A stretch of DNA of 64,000 nt, taken from Stictocephala bisonia (taxonomy: Eukaryota; Arthropoda; Insecta; Hemiptera; Membracidae). Positions within the stretch are counted from its first letter, which is position 1. Every line of letters starts with the position of its first letter. Positions 59,748 through 64,000 of the stretch are shown one piece after another. Where the stretch lies: positions 1,426,001 through 1,490,000 of the forward strand of contig JAQJVL010000149.1 of assembly GCA_035578905.1 (NCBI GenBank), read 5' to 3'. The position numbers and the translations under genes are program-made. The notes below the pieces were generated by a model. That model searched no databases. It had not been told where the DNA came from and saw only the letters and a program-made list of their open reading frames with translations.

Positions 59748-61316
59748 TGTCTCAATAGAACTCATATGTCAATAAAGATCAATATAAAATATACTTTAAA
59801 CATAAAGACCAATTCCAACTATTATATTTTTACAGATATAGTATATGGTGTAATTTTGTAACAATAAAACATATTTCAAGGTTCATTATAAACCTCTTTG
59901 GCATTTGGAAATGTTTATAAGTCCCTTGGCTTAATCCACAATTACTAAAACAACAAACGGCAGGTATCAGGGACCGTCCCTAAATTATGTAATGCTTTTC
60001 AGACCCCCCCTCCCTCCTGTGTAACAGACTTGTAATAGAAATACCTAATCCCCCCTCAATAATTACGTAACACAGTCACCAACTCCCCCTCCAATTTTTT
60101 GTCATCTATTTTCATGCAGATTATTATTTATGATAGTCATTGTTTTAATTTTGTTTTGTTTGTTTTCTAATGAGGTGGGGACAATATATATTAATAACTT
60201 TAAAATCTTTAAAAAAAATCTTGTATTATAGGGAAAAACAGCCTAATTTAGTACTGTGAAATGAATATCTGAACTGGCATGTCTTGTAATGCATGAGAGA
60301 CTACCAGCTGTTGCTTCTTTTCTTATAAACTGTTTTATAAAATTGAGACTGTTAAGAAGATTGTAAATAAAGCATATATACATATATAAAACACAATTAT
60401 ACAAAATAAATAATGATTGATACCATGGACTATGATACTGTCGATTGTTATCTTGAAGAAGTTGTTGAAAATTAGCTGTGGGCAAGTTTTGTTGTTCCTG
60501 CTTATGCATACTTTCTGCATCAAAAGCTAGTTCCTTACACAATATTTGTATTTTATAATGAAATACACTTATAACAAAATTTTATTTCTAAAAATTAATT
60601 AAATTTTTTTGAACTATAAAAATGTACGTTTACAGAAAACAAAAAATCCTTTGAAAGGAACAATTGAGGAATATTGAGTCTTATCTTTTAGGCAGAACAT
60701 GTTTTTTTATGATAGTACATTTTTTTAAATAAGTGATATTACCACTAGATGGCGTTCGGTCTGTCCTTAATATATACATTAAAAAATATCTAATAAGAGA
60801 GATAGGAGTCTTTCCTCAGAACATAAGTTCACTAATACAAATAGGAAACATATGAAGGTAACATAGACAGATAGATTTTCAGTGCTACTGGCACCTTCTT
60901 TAGGCTGGAGAGAGACTGAACAATCTATATTTCCAGGTTAATTTTCTGAGCGCTAACTCTCCTTATTGTATTTATTACAGGTCTAATCCCCTACAAATAA
61001 TTAAAAAAGAAAAGGAATATTGTGTGAAAAATTAACGCTAATTATCTTGTGTCAGTTTATCTTTTAGATCATCTTAATGTTTAATACCTAAAAATGAGCA
61101 TTTTATAACCTTTAACCATGTCGCAAGCTATTATCTTTACCTGTTGCAGGCTGTTGGTAAAGTCATACAACTCCCTTGCATCAGGATGGTATGCTGATAG
61201 CACCCGCCCATGGCCCAAACCCAGCTTCATATCTTTCAGTACAATTCGAATCAACCACTTTTGCTCTTGTGCAGACATCCTTCGCAACATAATTTCCAGC
61301 TCATCGTCCACCTCAC
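14916..61316 (-). CDS. LIG4: DNA ligase IV (5' exons missing), 13 exons
   Basis: ATP-dependent ligase that seals double-strand breaks in non-homologous end joining, in the nucleus with XRCC4. Joined exons: 61141-61316, 59231-59445, 56142-56299, 50690-50885, 45406-45532, 40872-40995, 36566-36759, 35610-35747, 25254-25503, 23107-23372, 20344-20460, 16147-16271, 14916-15057. All junctions are GT-AG with matching phases, giving 2228 bp and about 742 codons without a stop. Visible in order: the end of the DNA-binding domain ([17 protein letters not shown]), motif I with the adenylated lysine (ETKLDGER), [62 protein letters not shown]1, the XRCC4-binding linker ([10 protein letters not shown]), and BRCT2 ending KKYLLHL. 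The human protein is 911 residues; about the first 170-200 are missing here, upstream of 61316. The exons are clearly more GC-rich than the TE-filled introns. No inactivating change was seen. Confidence 0.96.
15058..16146. other. LIG4 intron
   Basis: AT-rich. It contains a SINE-like family B fragment at about 15628-15715 (- orientation, AGTCATTGTTAC end) and a related 15770-15800 piece. Nothing else recognised. Confidence 0.5.
16147..16271 (-). CDS. LIG4: LIG4 exon: BRCT2
   Basis: Encodes [20 protein letters not shown] and [10 protein letters not shown]. Leaves phase 2. Confidence 0.94.
16272..16594. other. LIG4 intron stretch
   Basis: No feature recognised. It could hold decayed P-element sequence interrupted by the adjacent Tigger MITE, but no motif supports that. 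Confidence 0.35.
16595..17391. mobile_element. Pogo/Tigger-type non-autonomous element, GC-rich core
   Basis: Ends CAGTGAAAACCCTATTGTCC and GGAAAATAGGGTTTCTACTG are flanked by TA. Subterminal CCGTCA/TCCGTC motifs repeat several times. The core (about 16690-17040) is strikingly GC-rich relative to the intron and carries short ORFs on both strands without a recognisable domain. Confidence 0.8.
17420..18615 (-). pseudogene. P-element-like (THAP) transposase relic
   Basis: Reading down the - strand there is a THAP-like zinc-finger remnant near 18610-18400 ([13 protein letters not shown], then [16 protein letters not shown] and [10 protein letters not shown]). A leucine-zipper-like coiled coil follows at 18345-18130 ([20 protein letters not shown]). 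Beyond the inserted SINE come [20 protein letters not shown] at about 17730-17660 and [20 protein letters not shown] at about 17545-17480. This order (THAP, zipper, RNase H-like core with LHVHAFV) matches P-element/THAP9 transposases. Stops and frameshifts break it. Confidence 0.7.
17800..17968 (-). mobile_element. tRNA-derived SINE (family T), copy 1
   Basis: On the - strand it begins GCTGGCGTGGTAGCTCAG (box A) and has GGTTCGAATCCCC (box B), a body ending in CTGGCAAATGAAG, and an A-rich tail (poly-T at 17799-17809). It sits inside the P-like relic and so inserted later. Confidence 0.88.
19098..19222. repeat. 42-bp tandem repeat, three copies
   Basis: The unit TTTTAAATTACC..GTTGTTCTTATGAG..GGTTAA recurs every 42 bp. 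The rest of 18620-19640 shows no feature. Confidence 0.8.
19646..20282. repeat. Large inverted repeat (arms ~300 bp, ~20-bp spacer)
   Basis: ATTACTGATTTATTTTAAAT at the left end has its inverse at the right end. The arms meet at AGGCAGGTATATTGAGCAT / ATGCTCAATATACCTGCCT around a short spacer (19943-19962). The arms are very similar. The right arm carries an extra ~28 bp near 20115-20143 that makes a local palindrome. It resembles a fold-back element; no clear target duplication was found. Confidence 0.85.
20344..20460 (-). CDS. LIG4: LIG4 exon: start of BRCT2
   Basis: Encodes [20 protein letters not shown] and [19 protein letters not shown]. Both ends are phase 0. Confidence 0.94.
20810..21550. 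repeat. Second inverted repeat in a LIG4 intron
   Basis: Sequence at 20810-21045 (CACCATTGTTTTCC, TTTTTATCCTAGTTGG, AAACTAGTTTTCACC) recurs inverted at 21318-21550 (GTGAAAACTAGTTT, GGGATAAAAATTATT, ACAACGGTGTGG). The arms are more diverged than those of the neighbour at 19646. Probable fold-back/MITE. Confidence 0.7.
21551..22075. other. LIG4 intron stretch, nothing recognised
   Basis: AT-rich with short homopolymer runs only. Confidence 0.4.
22076..22215 (-). repeat. Family C repeat with hammerhead-like motif, copy 1
   Basis: On the - strand CTGAGGA (22179-22185), a stem around TGCCAGTGGCA, and GAAAATTT (22154-22161) follow in order. Flanks match the copies at 52340-52560 and 60790-60930 (for example GGACTTGTCTTCTCAGGTAAG here and GAACTTGTCTTTTAAGGTAA at 52520). 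Confidence 0.6.
22306..22481 (+). mobile_element. tRNA-derived SINE (family T), copy 2
   Basis: Begins GCCGGCGTGGTGGCTCAG (box A), has GGTTCGAAACCCCACTG (box B), and ends in GAAGTCT plus a 25-base poly(A). It is the best preserved copy. Confidence 0.92.
22482..23106. other. LIG4 intron stretch, nothing recognised
   Basis: No ORF or repeat supported. Confidence 0.4.
23107..23372 (-). CDS. LIG4: LIG4 exon: end of BRCT1 and XRCC4-binding linker
   Basis: Encodes [25 protein letters not shown] with the BRCT tryptophan, and [15 protein letters not shown], the counterpart of the human XRCC4-binding segment. The donor CAAGTA|GTAAGA fits the phase; CAA|GTAGTA is a weaker alternative. Confidence 0.94.
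23373..25253. other. LIG4 intron with SINE-like fragments
   Basis: A family B SINE-like fragment lies at about 23540-23650 (TGTAGTCATTAACAAC) and GC-richer pieces of unknown origin at 23690-24010. The small ORF at 24401-24583 has no recognisable motif. Confidence 0.4.
25254..25503 (-). CDS. LIG4: LIG4 exon: linker and first half of BRCT1
   Basis: A basic linker ([11 protein letters not shown]) suits a nuclear localisation signal. Then come [18 protein letters not shown] BRCT residues and [10 protein letters not shown]. Confidence 0.95.
25504..27285. other. LIG4 intron stretch, nothing recognised
   Basis: AT-rich sequence without supported features up to the hAT target duplication at 27286. 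Confidence 0.4.
27623..27785 (+). mobile_element. tRNA-derived SINE (family T), copy 3
   Basis: GCCGGTGTGATGGCTCGG at the start, GGTTCAAATTCCCAC as box B, and CTGGCGAGTGAAGTTAG at the end. More diverged than copy 2. It lies just inside the left end of the hAT. Confidence 0.88.
27786..29990. other. hAT interior, decayed
   Basis: A GC-rich island at 27985-28050 and two diverged copies of a motif (TTGATAATTGCTAGTATTTTT at about 28085; TTGATTGTGCTAGTATTTTTT at about 28793) suggest internal duplication. No intact ORF is present. Confidence 0.4.
31077..32454. mobile_element. Probable piggyBac-type MITE interrupted by a Helitron
   Basis: Bounded by TTAACCCT (31077) and AGGGTTAA (ending 32454). The termini match for only about 8 bp. 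Subterminal motifs of type GCGCATA recur at 31105, 31141 and 31371. A 527-bp Helitron lies at 31590-32116. Confidence 0.55.
31590..32116 (+). mobile_element. Complete non-autonomous Helitron, 527 bp
   Basis: Starts TCTATATATATAAAAGGC directly after A and ends with a GC-rich hairpin plus CCCCTAG directly before T, the A|T insertion typical of Helitrons. The 5' part (CTCACTCATCACTAATTCTC) is typical of insect Helitrons. No Rep/helicase is present. Confidence 0.9.
32732..33372. mobile_element. PiggyBac-type MITE with palindromic subterminal repeats
   Basis: TTAACACTTTAGCTGCC at the left and GCAGCTAACATGTTAA at the right. Three to four imperfect palindromes of type GTCGGGCCxxTAxxCCCGAC recur (about 32757, 32788, 33139, 33193). 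The termini resemble those of the piggyBac at 37500. Confidence 0.85.
33507..35609. other. LIG4 intron stretch, nothing recognised
   Basis: AT-rich; small ORFs have no recognisable motif. Confidence 0.4.
35610..35747 (-). CDS. LIG4: LIG4 exon: motif VI
   Basis: Encodes [30 protein letters not shown] and ends EEFSNLRQ. Contains the conserved [10 protein letters not shown]. Confidence 0.96.
35748..36565. other. LIG4 intron
   Basis: No supported feature. A GC-richer block at 36000-36420 carries an ORF on the - strand (35989-36240) without a recognisable motif; it may be a repeat fragment. Confidence 0.35.
36566..36759 (-). CDS. LIG4: LIG4 exon: OB-fold domain
   Basis: Encodes [20 protein letters not shown] through [13 protein letters not shown]. 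Donor CTCCAG|GTTAGC, phase 0. Confidence 0.95.
36962..37065 (-). repeat. SINE-like family B fragment
   Basis: GTAACAATGACTACATTCAC through AATAAATAAATAA matches fragments at 15628-15715, 47630-47740 and 48300-48400. Confidence 0.6.
37500..40388. mobile_element. PiggyBac element, 2.9 kb, broken transposase
   Basis: TTAACACGTTAGCTGCC at 37500 and GGCAGCTAACGTGTTAA ending 40388 give TTAA ends and inverted termini. Subterminal palindromes of type GCCGACCCGATCGGGTCGGC, whole or half, occur at about 37518, 37558, 37757, 40160 and 40213. A transposase in several frames occupies the - strand between. It lies in the LIG4 intron between exons 36759 and 40872. Confidence 0.93.
37926..39875 (-). pseudogene. 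PiggyBac transposase, frameshifted
   Basis: Starts [16 protein letters not shown] with an acidic N-terminus. It then shifts through about six reading-frame segments (39875-39498, 39520-39335, a piece at 39340-39270 with [16 protein letters not shown], 39263-39000, 39003-38590, 38632-38147, 38225-37926). All three catalytic aspartates are still visible: [17 protein letters not shown] and IEVSDQM. The C-terminus keeps a cysteine-rich domain ([15 protein letters not shown]). With at least five frame breaks it cannot encode a full protein. Gene order and domains agree with insect piggyBac transposases. Confidence 0.9.
40872..40995 (-). CDS. LIG4: LIG4 exon: start of OB-fold domain
   Basis: Encodes [19 protein letters not shown] through [12 protein letters not shown]. 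The donor is TTTCTG|GTCTGC, a weak match outside the GT; it is chosen because it keeps phase with the next exon. Confidence 0.9.
41084..43300 (-). mobile_element. LINE (jockey-like) 3' fragment split by a later insertion
   Basis: 41084-41431 matches the 3' end of the copy at 43913-44231. 43040-43300 matches its next segment (for example [36 protein letters not shown]). The two parts are contiguous in the other copy, so about 1.6 kb was inserted here. Confidence 0.75.
41432..43039. mobile_element. Insertion within the LINE, probable hAT-like non-autonomous element
   Basis: Ends TACTTGGGAAAGTTAATGAT and ATCATTAATCCCAAGTA are imperfect inverted repeats. Possible flanking duplications are TCTGCCCA and ATCGCCCA. 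No transposase ORF was seen. A GC-richer patch lies at 42660-42860. Confidence 0.55.
43913..45175 (-). pseudogene. Non-LTR retrotransposon (jockey-like) reverse transcriptase fragment
   Basis: In order on the - strand: [14 protein letters not shown] with the RT YADD box at about 45070, [17 protein letters not shown] at about 44690, a block with FPRREW-type residues at 44280-44230, and a terminal zinc-knuckle-like [18 protein letters not shown] at about 44170. Several frameshifts separate these blocks. It is 5'-truncated. The 3' end is near 43913, shared with the copy at 41084. Confidence 0.85.
45406..45532 (-). CDS. LIG4: LIG4 exon: motifs IV and V
   Basis: Encodes 42 residues including [15 protein letters not shown] and GWIKIKPE. 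Donor CCTGAG|GTAAAT, phase 0. Confidence 0.96.
45533..46140. other. LIG4 intron stretch, nothing recognised
   Basis: No supported feature. Confidence 0.4.
46141..46308. repeat. 56-bp tandem repeat, three copies, in LINE RT region
   Basis: CCATTATTGTTCAATTGTGCC recurs at 46161, 46217 and 46273. Confidence 0.88.
46831..47138. repeat. 77-bp tandem repeat, four copies, in LINE
   Basis: GAACCTGCATTAACAAG recurs at 46831, 46908, 46985 and 47062, with a truncated start at 47139. Because 77 is not a multiple of three, each copy changes the reading frame. Confidence 0.93.
47620..48460 (+). repeat. Cluster of SINE-like fragments (families A and B)
   Basis: Family B pieces (TTATTCTTAAGACGC..TGTAGTCATTGTTAC) start near 47625, 47960 and 48303. 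A family A copy starts at 48050 (GGCACTGGTGGCGCAGTG). Shared 3' pieces (TTAGCTCAGAAAGGACTATT) occur at 47833 and 48250. Confidence 0.65.
48881..49535 (-). mobile_element. Complete non-autonomous Helitron, 655 bp
   Basis: On the - strand it starts TCTTATGTATTAAAACAATC after A and ends ATAG (mutated CTAG) before T, with a hairpin before the end. The 3' portion matches 1-276. An 80-bp stretch is duplicated in tandem at 49225-49384. Confidence 0.8.
49225..49384. repeat. 80-bp tandem duplication
   Basis: AACATTTGTTTATGCCGCC through CACCGTGTAGGACA occurs twice, nearly identical, at about 49226-49304 and 49305-49384. Confidence 0.92.
49632..49820 (-). other. Unassigned ORF with coding-like composition
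   Basis: The ORF begins [19 protein letters not shown] and ends [10 protein letters not shown] possible acceptor (GCCTACAG) precedes it on the - strand. The base composition is more gene-like than the intron. It does not match LIG4 and I do not recognise it; it may be an exon of a nested gene or a repeat fragment. Confidence 0.2.
50690..50885 (-). CDS. LIG4: LIG4 exon: nucleotidyltransferase core
   Basis: Encodes [24 protein letters not shown] and [11 protein letters not shown], ending RKSVNS. Acceptor TTTGTTCCAG, donor CAGG|GTAATA. Confidence 0.95.
51084..51605. repeat. 37-bp tandem array, 14 copies
   Basis: The unit TTTTAGAGCCTCTCCTCGC..ATATGAAGTTAGT repeats exactly every 37 bp. Variants are almost confined to one position near the unit end (GTATAA, GTGTAA, GTCTAA). 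It lies in the LIG4 intron below exon 50690-50885. Confidence 0.97.
51606..52340. other. LIG4 intron stretch, nothing recognised
   Basis: AT-rich, no supported feature. Confidence 0.4.
52341..52560 (+). repeat. Family C repeat with hammerhead-like motif, copy 2
   Basis: CTCAC (52439-52443) and GTGAG (52475-52479) can pair around CTGAAGA (52444-52450), a helix from AATGCC/GGTGTT, and GAAAATTT (52467-52474). This has the same layout as the palindrome at 7732. Confidence 0.6.
52648..52678. repeat. Poly(T) tract
   Basis: About 30 consecutive T. Confidence 0.95.
53185..53420. repeat. Left G-rich array, two ~141-bp units
   Basis: GGCATTGGAATTGACC recurs about 142 bp apart (53211, 53353). Each unit has a four-run G tract on the + strand. 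Confidence 0.9.
53662..54339 (+). CDS. Cysteine-rich (CXC/tesmin-like) protein of the element
   Basis: Intact 225-codon ORF without introns between the two G-rich arrays. Residues 1-110 are helical with LALYGAS near residue 37 and [10 protein letters not shown] near 94. Residues 116-130 read [14 protein letters not shown]. Nine cysteines follow at residues 146, 148, 152, 156, 158, 165, 169, 172 and 176, a zinc-binding, CXC-like knuckle. The tail from 186 is almost all Glu, Asp and Lys. From memory, similar EWGW plus cysteine-knuckle proteins are repeated in hemipteran and other arthropod genomes as parts of mobile elements; that could not be checked here. The frame is fully open while nearby transposases are broken, so it may be young or under selection. 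A role in binding the element's own ends is possible but unproven. Confidence 0.8.
   Translation: MSDILEKNDDLHDHAEIFKQKNVSIDNLIDSGLRLGLALYGASREFRTINSPAIELVNTYRANMYAEASIKGRVDLSRIIPSANALAEHIKRVYYQVQAWYRQADPQENTPLNPLEWGWEMDNGELSPVAMTQEAGPEEILNMVSCSCETDCGNRCGCRRNGLDCTVACKNCDGNCSNQKVISLRTEDSEEDKEEEEKREGEEEKEEKEEEEEMGDEGEDLLINN
54455..54960. repeat. Right C-rich array, four ~141-bp units
   Basis: GTCAATTCCAATGCCAG recurs at 54481, 54623, 54763 and 54904. G-runs are on the - strand. The first unit lacks a complete four-run tract. The copy number differs from the left arm. Confidence 0.92.
55183..55968. other. LIG4 intron stretch, nothing recognised
   Basis: AT-rich, no supported feature. Confidence 0.4.
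55969..56026 (-). other. Exon-like block of unknown role next to a LIG4 exon
   Basis: It is bounded by a good acceptor (GATATTACAG) and donor (ACCAG|GTGGGG) and reads [19 protein letters not shown] in one frame. It lies 115 bp downstream of LIG4 exon 56142-56299. Inclusion in LIG4 would give a stop (TAA) after four codons because that exon leaves phase 1, so it is not part of the ligase. I do not recognise the peptide. Confidence 0.3.
56142..56299 (-). CDS. LIG4: LIG4 exon: nucleotidyltransferase core
   Basis: Encodes [10 protein letters not shown] through [10 protein letters not shown] to FGSK and leaves phase 1. Acceptor GATTTGATAG, donor AAAG|GTGTGT. Confidence 0.95.
56554..56830 (-). pseudogene. 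LINE reverse transcriptase fragment
   Basis: [20 protein letters not shown] (RT FADD box) with [17 protein letters not shown] residues upstream in a nearby frame. Short, isolated and broken. Confidence 0.75.
56831..59230. other. LIG4 intron stretch
   Basis: Contains a 45-bp tandem duplication at 58931-59020. A GC-richer ORF at 57790-57953 ([17 protein letters not shown]) has no recognised family. Otherwise nothing recognised. Confidence 0.4.
58931..59020. repeat. 45-bp tandem repeat, two copies
   Basis: ATATGTCTAGTCCTATTGAC..GATGGCCAA at 58931 and 58976, essentially identical. Confidence 0.93.
59231..59445 (-). CDS. LIG4: LIG4 exon with catalytic lysine motif
   Basis: Starts [11 protein letters not shown] and contains [10 protein letters not shown], where the lysine takes the AMP. 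Ends ...KFFS plus AG of an Arg codon at GTAAGG. Confidence 0.96.
59700..59746. repeat. (TA)n microsatellite
   Basis: About 23 uninterrupted TA units. Confidence 0.97.
60790..60930 (-). repeat. Family C repeat with decayed hammerhead-like motif, copy 3
   Basis: The - strand reads CTAAAGAAGGTGCCAGTAGCAC then GAAAAT. The stem GGTGC/GCACT remains, but the core has CTAAAGA instead of CTGANGA, so it is a degenerate copy. Confidence 0.5.
61141..61316 (-). CDS. LIG4: LIG4 exon: end of DNA-binding domain
   Basis: Encodes [20 protein letters not shown] and on to the SLQQ end. Acceptor TTTGCAG; donor CAACAG|GTAAAG (phase 0). It enters with two bases of a split codon, so at least one exon lies upstream. 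Confidence 0.95.
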
Positions 61317-62417
61317 CTGCAAATTATTATTATCATAAAAATATTATTTGTAACAATAACCTTTTGGCAGATGGCATCATTTCCAAGAATTAAAAATCGA
61401 CCATCTGATAAGAATTAATGCTTTGATAGAAATTATCACTGTGCTTAACCTAAAACACCTAACTGTGATTATTACAAATGTTAAAATATATTTAAGTACT
61501 GATACATAGAGACCTGACAGTTTTAGTTTGATTTGGAGCTTTAGATTAGATTCTACATTGTGTAAATAAGAGTAGACACAATATTGTACACTTAAATATA
61601 AAACTAAGAGATGACTAGAGTACATATAGATCCAGGCAAATAATGTGACACAATATTGTTTACTGTTAAATGAAAATGAAAGTATCAGTGATTTATGTAT
61701 TCTGAGAAAATTTACTGTTGCACATAACTCACCACACAATATTATGTATTTAATGATGCAGGATTTTGTCTTAAATAAGGGAAATATGTGGGGTTGCATT
61801 AGTTAAAAAATTTGATAAGAGTGACAGGATCTAAAGTATCACACGATTACCGGTATTCATCTGTGCATGATCGGGAAAACATAATACTGATATTTTAGTG
61901 TAGAAATGTAATTTCATGGTAAAATAATGATTATGTTTTCTGAAATGGTACTGCTCAACCATAGATGTACTGTGGTATTGACCCACCCACCCATAGAAGT
62001 AAGTTGGTGATAACAATAACACTTATCCAAACACGTACAGGGGTTATGACCAATATACCTGTATAGGTGGCTGGATCAATACTAAGGTGCATGTATGGAT
62101 GGGTGGGTGGGTCAGTATCATATCATGTGTATGGATGGGCAGGAGGGTCATCACTATTGTATGTCTATGAATGGGTGGTAAGGTCATTACCATTGTATGT
62201 GTGTGGATGGGTAGGAGGGTAAATAGATATGACAGTATCAAATCAGCATTGCTTAAGGAATATAAGTTTGTTGTTAGCATTTTTTTTCAATATTCCAATC
62301 AACATTTCAACAGGTTTTCACATGGCATATTTCTTAACAGTGTTATAGATAGGCCGCTGAGATTAAGACTAACTGAAAGTACTGGTGTGAGAGAGATGCA
62401 CTGAGTGGTGGAAGTGA
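61317..62417. other. LIG4 intron stretch with minisatellite
   Basis: A degenerate ~38-bp repeat of type GTGTATGGATGGGTAGGAGGGTCA occurs at about 62080-62222 (four copies). Nothing else recognised. Confidence 0.5.
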
Positions 62418-63544
<1,127 letters not shown>

Positions 63545-63604
63545 CTTCCTCAGACCAGAGAGATTCACAAAGGAATCTCGGTACATGTAATTTTACCATC
63601 CCAC
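63545..63604 (-). CDS. Possible upstream LIG4 exon (uncertain)
   Basis: A short block with acceptor ATAGGCAG and donor GAGGAAG|GTAAAT leaves phase 1 and fits the frame of the exon at 61316. It would encode MVKLHVPRFLCESLWSEE. The residues do not clearly match the ligase IV DNA-binding domain, so this could be chance or an alternative first exon. Confidence 0.3.
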
Positions 63605-64000
63605 CTGCCTATAAACATATATACGTACGGTGGGTGGTGTTGGTAGCTATCATGAATATATAGTAGGATAACTATATATCCTCATACACTTATAAGTAAT
63701 CTTTTATAATTATTCAATATGAACTAGGTTCGGTACTTATCCTCAGCAGGGTGTTTTATTATTAGCCCAATCATTAGAACAGCCCTCAGGTAAATTTGTA
63801 CTATGGTTTAGGCAATTATGACTCTGAATCCTTTTGTATGGTATTCTTGTCGGTTTCACATTGAACAAATTTTATAAATTTTAGCTGTTGGGTTGAGTTG
63901 CTACATTTGAACTAAAGGCAGTAAATTTCTATCTATTTACCCAACAGTACAAAATTACACATGGCAGTTTAGAGAATAATGATTAATGAGAATCTATAAA
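63605..64000. other. Window end, nothing recognised
   Basis: AT-rich, no supported feature. Confidence 0.4.

Larger units (their letters stand above)
59446..61140. other. LIG4 intron with microsatellite and repeat fragments
   Basis: Apart from a (TA)n run, a family C repeat and a GGGACCGTCCCTAAATTATG / CCCCCCTCC-rich repeat fragment (about 59970-60110), nothing is recognised. Confidence 0.45.

Noticed and set aside
59661..59861. Small ORF with Tyr-Ile repeats
   Set aside because: Caused by the (TA)n run.

Overview
The window is AT-rich nuclear DNA of an insect, most likely a hemipteran. The insect call rests on short GT-AG exons spread through very long introns and on many arthropod-type transposable elements (mariner, piggyBac, hAT, P-like, Helitron, LINEs, tRNA-derived SINEs). 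The order is inference from the mix of elements.

Two host genes are supported. On the + strand, 2054..3610 is the 3'-terminal exon of a gene that starts left of the window; it ends in a long, low-complexity, S/T-P-rich tail. On the - strand, 13 exons between 61316 and 14916 join in a single open frame of about 740 codons. They encode DNA ligase IV from the end of the DNA-binding domain to the stop codon. The ligase motifs, both BRCT domains and the XRCC4-binding linker are recognisable. The first exons lie beyond, or hidden near, the right edge. Every splice phase between these exons agrees.

Layout: 1-2053, intron of the + gene with a Helitron tail and a head-to-head mariner derivative. 2054-3610, terminal exon. 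3944-5048, piggyBac-type MITE. 7732-7958, near-perfect palindrome carrying hammerhead-ribozyme-like cores. 9385-9947, pogo/Tigger MITE. 11792-14130, Tc1/mariner element with a broken transposase. 14916-61316, LIG4, whose introns hold nearly all other features: a Tigger MITE, a P-element/THAP relic, two large inverted repeats, three tRNA-derived SINEs, a 6.2-kb hAT with nested Helitron and piggyBac-type MITEs, a piggyBac element with a broken transposase, LINE relics (one split by a later insertion), a second Helitron, a 37-bp tandem array, and a 2.25-kb element with G-quadruplex-like arrays in its inverted repeats and one intact cysteine-rich ORF.

The best candidates for new biology are the element at 52935-55182 and the dispersed hammerhead-like motifs (7732-7958, about 22150-22190, 52439-52479, a decayed copy near 60880). 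I found no rRNA gene, functional tRNA gene, CRISPR array or operon.
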